From contig DIAV01000220.1 in assembly GCA_002415895.1 (NCBI GenBank), positions 1,513 to 14,343 on the forward strand: DNA of 12,831 nt, in the 5' to 3' direction. Each line of letters opens with the position of its first letter. Position 1 is the stretch's first letter. Below are positions 1 through 6,787 of this stretch, piece after piece. The notes beneath the pieces were generated by a model. The model saw only the letters and a list, made by a program, of their open reading frames with translations, had not been told where the DNA came from and ran no database searches. Position numbers and translations under genes: made by a program. The stretch comes from Anaerolineales bacterium UBA5069 (GTDB taxonomy: Bacteria; Chloroflexota; Anaerolineae; Caldilineales; Caldilineaceae).

Positions 1-788
1 TCCGGGTCGCTGCTGAGGCGCGCCATCAGCTTCAGCCCCTTCTGATTCACATGCGTCACCACGCGATCGGCCACTGTCCAATCATAGACGCCGCTGCCCG
101 CGCCTTCAATCGTCTCCCAGGCAAAGCTTTGCTTCACCCAGTTGAAGCCCGCATCGCGCAACAGGTCCAGGTCGCGGTCAGCAATCTCAGCCCTCCACCA
201 CAGAAATGCCTGCGCGCCCCGATCGGGCGAAAGCATTGTGGCCGGCAGGAAGCCGACAACGGGCGCAGGTGTTGCCGCACCTGCCGGGGCAGGTGCGGGA
301 GTGGGCGCAGCCACAACAGGATCCACAATCGTCAGAAACTCAGTGGCAGCCCAGCCCAGCGCTTCGCCATTGAGCGCCAGCTTCGTCCACGTGCTGTCGG
401 AGTTCTTTCCTAACACGTCAAAGGTCTCGCCTCGGTTGGCCGTGCGCGCAATTTCGGCGGCCGCGTCATGGTCGCGCCGAATGTTGAGCAGATCGGTGTT
501 CACAGTGGCAACGCTCAGCGCCTCCGGCGTAGGCTCAGCAGCGACGCCTTCTGCGGGCGCGGCAGGTGCAACCACAACCGGCGCCACAGGCTGGGCCGCC
601 TGTGTCTGCTGCGCGGCTTGCGCGTTCGAATCCAAAGGTGGTGGAATCGGCGTCTGCACAACAGCCGGTTGCCCGCCAGGTGTCTTCGTGGGGGTCGGCG
701 TCGCCTCGCTGCGGCGCGAGCCACAGCCGGCCAGCAGCAACAGCGCCACCAAACTGCCAAGTAACACCACGCTCCATCGCGTTCGCAT
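1..788 (-). CDS. Lipoprotein with SH3b domain and start of a GH-A type glycosidase (partial, 3' end outside window)
   Basis: The frame is open from an ATG at 788 to the window edge, giving 262 full codons without a stop. An AAGGA Shine-Dalgarno lies 7 nt before the ATG (796-800), which supports this start. Residues 1-22 form a lipoprotein signal: basic MRTR, a hydrophobic stretch and the lipobox LAGC with Cys22. A Pro/Thr/Ala/Gln-rich linker follows (about 28-90), containing the PTPTKTP type common in exported Chloroflexota proteins. Residues about 91-155 read as a bacterial SH3 domain (LNIRRD near 101, LGWAATEFL near 144). After a second Pro/Ala linker, residues 178-262 match the first part of the TIM-barrel of the two upstream paralogs, sharing the FNWVKQ and W-E-x-I-E segments. 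The catalytic half is missing because the window ends. It is predicted to be a membrane-tethered, outward-facing carbohydrate-active protein. It lies 95 nt after the previous gene with no terminator seen between them, so co-transcription is likely. Substrate unknown. Confidence 0.85.
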   Translation of the reverse strand, partial: MRTRWSVVLLGSLVALLLLAGCGSRRSEATPTPTKTPGGQPAVVQTPIPPPLDSNAQAAQQTQAAQPVAPVVVAPAAPAEGVAAEPTPEALSVATVNTDLLNIRRDHDAAAEIARTANRGETFDVLGKNSDSTWTKLALNGEALGWAATEFLTIVDPVVAAPTPAPAPAGAATPAPVVGFLPATMLSPDRGAQAFLWWRAEIADRDLDLLRDAGFNWVKQSFAWETIEGAGSGVYDWTVADRVVTHVNQKGLKLMARLSSDP

Positions 789-883
789 AAGCACGTCCTT
801 GCACATAATTGGTTAATCAAAACGATTTGCAGCAATCGCCCCTGCACCAGCATCCCACAGCAGCCGCCGCCGCAGCTTGCCGG

Positions 884-2800
884 TTACTGGCGAATCTGGG
901 CCTTCAGCGCGTCATACGCGGGGCGGCCTACAATGGAAAAGGTGCGCATCTCGCCAAAGTCATAGTTCAGATTCCACAAAAATGCCACACCCACATAGCC
1001 CGTACCGCCCATAATGCGAAACGCTTCCGTAATCCAGTCTGCCTGCTGCTGCTCGCTAATGCGCGCCTGGTATTCGTAACCCGGATCAGGCGAGAGCGAC
1101 GAACCCCAGCCAAACTCCGTGGGCCACAACTTCTTGGCCCCGTCGCCATATTGCGCCATCACCGCGTGCGATTCCTCAAGCGTGCTCAGAAAGTAGAACG
1201 AACGGTGATTGGCATGCGAGAGCGCCGTATACGCGCCCGATTCCCAATCGCGCATGCGCACGCTGGGCGGATTGGCAAAGCCACTGGGGTGGATGCCGAC
1301 AGCGTCGCTGTAGCGGGCCAACCCGTTCTCGTACATGCCGCGCAAATAATCAATGTCGTCAAAGGCAACATCGCTGTAGCCGGCAGGCGTCGTCGCACCG
1401 CTAATGACCACCATACTCGGGCACGCGGCCTTGATCGACGCATAGGCGCGCTTGAGCAGATCCATATAGAGCGCAGGGTTCAGGTCGAACCCTTCCCACT
1501 CGCGGCGCAGATTCTGCTCGTTCCACACCTCAATCGCCTTGAGTGACTGGCCGCAGTAGCGACCAGCCATTGCACCCACAAAATTGGCGTAGGTCTGGAA
1601 GTCTTCGGGTGGGCCATTGGTCCCCCCCTTGGTCGGGCGCGTCCAGGCCGGCGACGTCACCACACTGAAGGCCACGTTAACGGCCGCCCCATTCATCTGG
1701 TTCACAATGGCGTCCATCTCCTGCCAGTTCACTGCCCCGGGCGCTGTCTCCACATATTCCCAGCGCACTTGCTGCTTAACCCACGTCGCGCCCAGGTCAT
1801 TGAGCAAACCCGCTACACCCGCCTTGTCACCCTGCCACATGTTGGCCGTGAGGCCATAGGCGAAATTGCCGCCGCCCAAAGGCAGCGGCGCAGATGCCAC
1901 AGCCGCGCCCACAGCAGGCGCGCTCGCAGACGCAGCCACTGCCTCAACCTCCGCGACAGGCGGCGCAGGGATATCGGCGTCGGCCAATGTGGCAATACGT
2001 TCAACCGGGCCGGCAGTCGTCACCAGCGCAGCGGCAACCCAGCCCGCCTGGCCCGTGGGCAGATCCACGCGATACCAATCGCCGCCCGCCGTCACGCCCG
2101 TAATCGGCAGCGCCGTCCCCTGTGTGACGCCGCTCATGCGCGCATAATTGATGCCCGGCCCGCCGCGCACATTCATGGCTGCCGGCACTACGTAGGCAGT
2201 CGGTTCATCCAGCGTCACAGGTGCGGCAGCAGATGCGCTCGTAACAGCCACAGCGGCAGGCGCACCGGCAGCGGGACTCGCAATTGTTGCTGTACTTGCG
2301 CTCGTGCCTGTTGTTGCAGCCAGAGTCGCCGCAGGCGCTGTCACACGCGTAGACTCATTCGCCCTGGGCGTGGGCGTAGGCAACGCCACAGCAGATGTTG
2401 CGGCCGGCGTAGCCGCGCTGCGCGCGACACCGGCCAGCCCCCCCATGCCAGGCAACGCAGGCAAAGCAGGTGCGGCGCTATCCACTTCAATGAATGAGGC
2501 GGCCACCCAGCCCTCCACGCCCAAATCCGCAGCCGCCACGCGCAGCCAATCGCCGGCGGCGCTGCGCTCAAGAATGCTGACAACGCCCCCTGCGGGCAGC
2601 TTGCCCACAACCGCAAAGGTTGCACTCGGACCGCCGCGCACATTCAACCGGCCACTCGTGAGGATCACCGTGCCACGGCTCTCCTGGGCGTGAGCGGGGC
2701 GCAGAGGTAGTGCGACGGCAACAACCAAAATCAGCAGAGAGGCAAGCGCGGAAAGCAAAGCGGCGCGCAGCTTGTTGTGGGGAGCAGCGATCAGGGACAT
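884..2800 (-). CDS. Secreted protein with two SH3b domains and a clan GH-A glycoside hydrolase domain
   Basis: This 638-aa protein begins with a Sec signal peptide: hydrophobic core about 13-33 and a likely AHA cleavage site after Ala38. SH3b domain 1 spans about 43-106 (LNVRGGPS, GDWLRV, EGWVAASFIEV). A low-complexity Ala/Thr/Pro linker follows (about 108-198), then SH3b domain 2 at about 200-262 (MNVRGGPG, GDWYRV, AGWVAAALV) and a second Ala-rich linker to about 308. Residues 313-638 form a GH5/GH39-like TIM-barrel. The WNE motif at 426-428 offers Glu428 as acid/base, WPTEFGW at 559-565 offers Glu562 as nucleophile, and HPSG at 504-507 fits the conserved His of such barrels. Cys416 and Cys460 are conserved in the upstream paralog and could form a disulfide. 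The SH3b domains probably bind cell wall or polysaccharide. The start is supported by the signal peptide; the Shine-Dalgarno is weak (a GGAA just upstream). A candidate promoter lies 37 nt before the ATG. Enzyme class is fairly secure; substrate is unknown. Confidence 0.9.
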   Translation of the reverse strand: MSLIAAPHNKLRAALLSALASLLILVVAVALPLRPAHAQESRGTVILTSGRLNVRGGPSATFAVVGKLPAGGVVSILERSAAGDWLRVAAADLGVEGWVAASFIEVDSAAPALPALPGMGGLAGVARSAATPAATSAVALPTPTPRANESTRVTAPAATLAATTGTSASTATIASPAAGAPAAVAVTSASAAAPVTLDEPTAYVVPAAMNVRGGPGINYARMSGVTQGTALPITGVTAGGDWYRVDLPTGQAGWVAAALVTTAGPVERIATLADADIPAPPVAEVEAVAASASAPAVGAAVASAPLPLGGGNFAYGLTANMWQGDKAGVAGLLNDLGATWVKQQVRWEYVETAPGAVNWQEMDAIVNQMNGAAVNVAFSVVTSPAWTRPTKGGTNGPPEDFQTYANFVGAMAGRYCGQSLKAIEVWNEQNLRREWEGFDLNPALYMDLLKRAYASIKAACPSMVVISGATTPAGYSDVAFDDIDYLRGMYENGLARYSDAVGIHPSGFANPPSVRMRDWESGAYTALSHANHRSFYFLSTLEESHAVMAQYGDGAKKLWPTEFGWGSSLSPDPGYEYQARISEQQQADWITEAFRIMGGTGYVGVAFLWNLNYDFGEMRTFSIVGRPAYDALKAQIRQ

Positions 2801-2836
2801 GGTTCCGTATTCCAGATCAAAAGTTGCAGGTTATAG

Positions 2837-2864
2837 ATTATAGGCTAGAGCCTTTAGTTTTCAG
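2837..2864 (-). promoter_or_regulatory. Candidate sigma70-type promoter for the 638-aa glycosidase gene
   Basis: On the minus strand a perfect TATAAT (2837-2842) is preceded, after a 16-bp spacer, by CTGAAA (2859-2864), which matches TTGACA at four of six positions. Transcription would start near 2830, giving a leader of about 30 nt before the ATG at 2800. The site sits between the intrinsic terminator of the upstream gene and this gene, where a promoter is expected. Short inverted matches (AGGC/GCCT, TTTAG/CTAAA) overlap the spacer and could be an operator, but they are too short to claim. Confidence 0.5.
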
Positions 2865-2964
2865 GCTAAAGATCTCAGGAAAAGGTGATGGGGAGTTTGG
2901 GGTGGGAAGCGCACTGCACAACGGGCAGTGTAGATGGCGCACAGCGTCGCGCTACGCCGCGCCG

Positions 2965-3009
2965 AAAAGAAAAGACGGGAGAGACGCGATACCGCCGCGT
3001 CTCTCCCGT
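2965..3009 (-). terminator. Rho-independent terminator after the 1075-aa gene
   Basis: A perfect 14-bp inverted repeat (2975-2988 with 2996-3009, 7-nt loop, stem ACGGGAGAGACGCG) starts 17 nt after the TAG stop at 3027-3029. Read on the minus strand, the stem is followed by CTTTTCTTTTC (2964-2974), a U-rich tail. The polarity therefore fits termination of the upstream minus-strand gene. Confidence 0.9.
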
Positions 3010-3026
3010 TGCTCATCGGCTATCGC

Positions 3027-6000
3027 CTATTTGGGCATTGCTGCGAGCGCATTGTAGGCGGGCAGCGGCTCCCAGCCGGGGCCAACAATGCCCCACTGCG
3101 CTTTTTCCGTGCCGTTGGCCACCACGCGGAAGTTCAGGTTCCACAGAATGGCCGGGCCAACCCAGCCCCACGACTTCATCATCTGGTAGGCTTCCACCGT
3201 CCACGTCGCCTGCTCGTTCATGTCGTTGTCGTCGGCGTAGCGGTAGTTCGGGTTTTGCGCGCCGCCTGCCGCCCAGCCGAATTCGGTGGGCACAATCGAC
3301 TTGCTGCCTGCGCCGTAGACATTCATGATGTTGCGGTAGCCTTCCATTGTGCTGCGGAAGGACCACGAGTGGTGCGGCGAATCACAGGCGCCATTGAAGG
3401 AGTTGCCGGTCTTCTGAATCGCCTCGCAAGCACCTTCCCACGTCACCGACGGCGGCACGTTGTAGCCACTGGGATGGGCGCCCATAGCGTCCATATAGTT
3501 GGCCGCACCCGCCTTGAACATCTCTTCGGCATAAGTGAAGTCATCCATAGCCAAACCGCCATTATTGCCGGCAGGTGTGAGCGCACCGCTGATCACCCAC
3601 ATGGACGGGCAGGCGTTCTTGATGGCGTTGTAGCCGGCGGCAAGCAGGTTGACATACTCGCCAGGGTTGAGCGGCTTGTTGCCCCATTCATAGTGGAGAT
3701 TCTCTTCGTTCCACACCTCAATGGCCTTGAGCGGGCCGCCGCAATACTTGGCGGCCAACGCGCCCACAAATGCACCGTAGGTATTGGGATCCGCAGGCGG
3801 GCCGCCAACGCTCAAATCGGCGCCACCTTCGCGCGCCCACGGCGGCGCGTTCATCACGCTGAAGAGCAAATTCACACCGCTCGCGGCGGCAGCGTTTACA
3901 ATGGGGTCAATTGCACCAAAATCAATGGCGCCCTGGGTATCCTCAAAGCGCTTCCACTCCACCTGCTGCTTGACCCAATTGAAGCCCATGCCCTTGGTCG
4001 ATCCCATCACCTGCTGGATCATGGCGTCGCTGGTGTCCACCATATGCGCCTGTACGCCATAGCCAAAGGGCAGCGCGCCGGCAGGGGCCGCCGCGGCGGC
4101 AATCGGCGGTGCGGCGACAGCAGCAGGAGCGGCCTCTGCAGCGGGAGCCGCGGCTTCAGCGGGAGCGGGAGCAGAAGCAACCGCGGCTACAGCCACAGCC
4201 GCCGCCTCAGGAATGTCCGTGGCAACGGCCACCTTGTCGAGCGCGCCTGCGCCGGTGACAAGCTGGCTGATGACCCAGCCCCGCTTGTCGCTGCCCAGGT
4301 CAATCTGCCACCAGTCACCGGCATCATTCTTGCCGGTAATGCGGTAGTTGGCGGCGGGGTTCAATTGACCCAGCACGGGATAAAGCGTGCTGGGTCCTTC
4401 GCGCACGTTCACAACCTGGCTTGTGCTCACGCTTGCATCGGTCACGGCTGCGGCCACAGCGTCAGGCTGTGCCGCTGCCGCAATGGCTGCGCCGCCCACC
4501 TTGCTCGAGACAGAGATCGGCAGCACGGCGCCGGTTGCCGTGCGCAATGTCGCATCCACACGCACATCACCTGCGGCGCGCACGGGCAGCGAAATCGAGG
4601 CATTCTCCAGCGGGGCGGACTGCTCGGCGAGCAGGCTGCCATCTGCACTGAAGACCGAGTAGGCCACGCTCAGCGCCGCTTTGCTTTCGGGCAGCACGGC
4701 ATCCTGTTGAAACTTGAGCAGTGTGTCCCACATGGCCGGGTCAATGTCACCGGTGGGGCTGGCCTGAATGGTGACGTTGCGCACATTGTACTTTTGCAGC
4801 AGACTCAGTTTGTTGGCTAGGCTGCCTGCATCTTCGATATAGACCGTGCGCTCCAGCCCCTGGTCGTCCACATAGCTGTAGCGATACATGCCCACGGTGT
4901 CATCCCAGGTGACGGCTTCCATGAGGCGCGGGCTGGCAAGCGAGAGGTCGATCTGCTCGCCATTGGCCGTGGCCTGCACCTGCGCAAGCAAGGGTTTGAG
5001 CGCCTCCTGATAGCCCTTGAGCAGCAGATAGTTGCCGCTGCGCTCAACCGATTGGGCGGGGAGTTCAATCTGCAACCGGGTGGGGTCCACCTCGCCAGTG
5101 GCGTACTTGAGCAGCGCGTCCATCTCACCGCCCGCCTGATAGGCGCGCGGGTCAACCGGTGCGGGCACAATCAGCGTATCCACCATGCTACCCAGGGCGC
5201 GCCAGTCATAACCCAGTGTGTCCCACTGTTCAGCCGAAATCTGGATCGGCGCTTCCACGCGCACGCCCAGCGTTTTGCCATTGGTGTGCAGTTCGTCAGC
5301 AAGGCGGCTGATGAGGTGCGCAAAGTCGGCGCGTGCGCTTGGCTTGGCATCCACACCGCGATAGTCCACGATGATGCCTGGGTAGCCATTCTCCACAGTG
5401 GTGCCCACAACCGAGGCGATTTGATTGTCCTGCTGGCCGGGGTCGAGCAGCAGATTGTTGATAAGATCTGTGCGCACCACCTGGCCATCCCAGTTGCGGA
5501 TGACGGGAATGGTGGTGCCGCTGGTGTTGGCAGGGGCCACACCGTCGAGCGCGCCATCGCCACGCAGTTGCAGGCCGCTCTTGGCTTCATAGTTGACAAC
5601 TGCGCCCTGCGGCTTGTCGGGCAATGCGCCCAGGTCAATTGTGGCGGAGGGGACGCCGCCCGTATTCTGCATCACCATGAAGTTGGGCGGTACAGCCGTA
5701 AGCGACGACTCGAGCGCGTCCTCGTTGGGGTTGCCTGTGGTGATTACCGTGCTGGGCACGTGGCTCCAGCGCAAACCATCCCAACTGTAGAGGCCAAGCG
5801 TTTCATACGCGCCGCTGTCCGTGGGGATGGGCACATGGATGGCCGTGATCGCAGGTTGCGTTCCCGAGGTGTTGATCTCGTAGAGCGGGCTCTTGGGTAC
5901 GAGGTTGGTAGGCAGCGCCTCGACGGCATTGTAGAGATCAGTGCCGGCATTGCCCGCCAGGAAGTCGGCACGCGGGACGCTCGTCACCTCGGCAGAAAAG

Positions 6001-6254
6001 GCGCTCTCGACACCCTCATCGGGAAAACTGACCATCGTCCCGTCAGGATCGCTGACTGCGCCGCCGCTGGCGGGAATGCGCGTCATCGTAAAATCCTGCA
6101 GGCGGTCCAGCAAGCGGACAGGGGGCAGGAAGAGCGCGGCCACCAGGAGGCCTGGGATCACCAGAAAGGTGATCAGCCAGGCTGCGGGGCCCTCCACCAG
6201 CCGGGAAAGGCCGCCCGACGAAGTTGACCGTCGATCCAGTCGGGAATTCTGCAT
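3027..6254 (-). CDS. Membrane-anchored multidomain protein: ZU5-like region, degenerate GH18-like barrel, SH3b and GH-A glycoside hydrolase
   Basis: This 1075-aa protein has a basic N-terminus (R5, R8, R9, R18) and one hydrophobic segment at about 25-45 without a clear cleavage site, so it is probably anchored with the rest outside. Residues about 65-200 resemble a ZU5-like beta-sandwich (SPLYEI near 122, [11 protein letters not shown] near 153). Residues about 250-515 look like a GH18 barrel of the YaaH type. In the DxDxE-like segment GIIVDYRG (293-300), Asp297 is kept but Arg299 stands where the catalytic Glu is expected, so this barrel is probably inactive. An Ig-like sandwich (about 525-585), an SH3b domain (about 608-668) and an Ala/Pro/Glu linker (about 682-727) follow. 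The C-terminal GH5/GH39-like barrel (728-1075) has WNE at 848-850 and PTEFGW at 989-994, giving Glu850 and Glu991 as the likely catalytic pair. Cys838/Cys882 match the downstream paralog; Cys943/Cys957 sit in an insertion specific to this copy. A GAAGGAG Shine-Dalgarno lies 11 nt before the ATG, a slightly long spacing. A terminator follows the stop. Domain boundaries are approximate. Confidence 0.9.
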   Translation of the reverse strand: MQNSRLDRRSTSSGGLSRLVEGPAAWLITFLVIPGLLVAALFLPPVRLLDRLQDFTMTRIPASGGAVSDPDGTMVSFPDEGVESAFSAEVTSVPRADFLAGNAGTDLYNAVEALPTNLVPKSPLYEINTSGTQPAITAIHVPIPTDSGAYETLGLYSWDGLRWSHVPSTVITTGNPNEDALESSLTAVPPNFMVMQNTGGVPSATIDLGALPDKPQGAVVNYEAKSGLQLRGDGALDGVAPANTSGTTIPVIRNWDGQVVRTDLINNLLLDPGQQDNQIASVVGTTVENGYPGIIVDYRGVDAKPSARADFAHLISRLADELHTNGKTLGVRVEAPIQISAEQWDTLGYDWRALGSMVDTLIVPAPVDPRAYQAGGEMDALLKYATGEVDPTRLQIELPAQSVERSGNYLLLKGYQEALKPLLAQVQATANGEQIDLSLASPRLMEAVTWDDTVGMYRYSYVDDQGLERTVYIEDAGSLANKLSLLQKYNVRNVTIQASPTGDIDPAMWDTLLKFQQDAVLPESKAALSVAYSVFSADGSLLAEQSAPLENASISLPVRAAGDVRVDATLRTATGAVLPISVSSKVGGAAIAAAAQPDAVAAAVTDASVSTSQVVNVREGPSTLYPVLGQLNPAANYRITGKNDAGDWWQIDLGSDKRGWVISQLVTGAGALDKVAVATDIPEAAAVAVAAVASAPAPAEAAAPAAEAAPAAVAAPPIAAAAAPAGALPFGYGVQAHMVDTSDAMIQQVMGSTKGMGFNWVKQQVEWKRFEDTQGAIDFGAIDPIVNAAAASGVNLLFSVMNAPPWAREGGADLSVGGPPADPNTYGAFVGALAAKYCGGPLKAIEVWNEENLHYEWGNKPLNPGEYVNLLAAGYNAIKNACPSMWVISGALTPAGNNGGLAMDDFTYAEEMFKAGAANYMDAMGAHPSGYNVPPSVTWEGACEAIQKTGNSFNGACDSPHHSWSFRSTMEGYRNIMNVYGAGSKSIVPTEFGWAAGGAQNPNYRYADDNDMNEQATWTVEAYQMMKSWGWVGPAILWNLNFRVVANGTEKAQWGIVGPGWEPLPAYNALAAMPK

Positions 6255-6640
6255 ACAGGGTACGACTCCTTCGTCAAGAACAAAAGCGCGTCAAGAAAAT
6301 GCCGCGACATAGCAAACCAGGTACAAGCCTACGCTACCGCCCCACACTGCGGTTGTAATATCGCAGGGATTCTGAACGGCGCATAAGCAAGCCCTTAAGA
6401 ACCCATGAATGTGCCGCGCAAAACGGCGCCTGCGGGGTGCAGGCACGTCACATCATAGCATGGCGCTGAAGTGAGCCAAAATCGCCCTCGTGTAGCGACA
6501 ACCAAGTTGACGCCAAAGCAGGTCCATTGCGCAGCGCAATCGCGCGCAAGTCCGCCTGATTATCCCTCACAAAGCCCCACCCAAGCCGGACCACTCGCGG
6601 GCGCGCGCCCAATGGCGCGGCGTAAGCGATACGGGTATAT
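6255..6640. other. Intergenic region upstream of the 1075-aa gene; no convincing gene
   Basis: I see no gene I can support in these 386 bases. Contents are a 9-bp direct repeat, CGTCAAGAA at 6272-6280 and 6289-6297 (TTCTTGACG on the minus strand), just before the 1075-aa gene; a 6-bp stem GCCTGC/GCAGGC at 6428-6444; a palindrome ATTGCG-CAG-CGCAAT at 6526-6540; and GGGCGCGCGCCC at 6599-6610. No hexamer pair with standard spacing stood out as the promoter of the downstream gene. An 81-codon minus-strand ORF crosses part of the region and is treated as doubtful. Confidence 0.6.
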
Positions 6641-6782
6641 GAACAACAGCAACAGTTCAACGCAAAGTCGCAAAGGTGCGCAAAGCAACGCATAGGAGAA
6701 GCTACGATCTTTCTGTGCTATTGCTTTCCTTTGCGTTTCTCTGTTTCCTTTGAGCCTTTGCGCTGAATTGTTGCTGTTGTTC
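6641..6782. repeat. 142-bp imperfect inverted repeat with GCAAAG units after glyQS
   Basis: The outer arms 6641-6676 and 6747-6782 match at 32 of 36 positions. The outermost 14 bp (GAACAACAGCAACA) are identical, and the first 27 positions have only two differences. After an asymmetric internal loop, a second imperfect arm pair (about 6679-6695 with 6718-6735) continues the pairing, leaving an apical loop of about 22 nt. CGCAAAG occurs at 6661, 6669 and 6679, and its complement CTTTGCG recurs in the right arm. The element begins 5 nt beyond the glyQS stop, so it may end or stabilise that transcript. There is no U-tract, so it is not a classical intrinsic terminator. It could be a small non-coding repeat family of MITE or REP type; that is inference. 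Confidence 0.75.
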
Positions 6783-6787
6783 TCAGT

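Noticed and set aside
2934..4820. 628-codon plus-strand ORF opposite the 1075-aa gene
   Set aside because: It is antisense to a gene with clear domains. Its product is rich in Arg, His, Gly and Cys with no recognisable motif, as expected from the complement of GC-rich coding DNA.
6255..6300. Promoter formed by the TTGACG boxes upstream of the 1075-aa gene
   Set aside because: No acceptable -10 box lies 16-18 bp downstream of either copy; the expected place is occupied by the AAGGAG Shine-Dalgarno.
6448..6693. 81-codon minus-strand ORF
   Set aside because: Its start lies inside the inverted repeat, its Cys cluster is translated repeat sequence, and it has no Shine-Dalgarno. It is kept only as a possible remnant in the findings.
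6641..6782. Intrinsic terminator for glyQS
   Set aside because: The hairpin is long and interrupted and lacks a U-tract on the minus strand. It is reported as a repeat that may affect the 3' end, not as a classical terminator.
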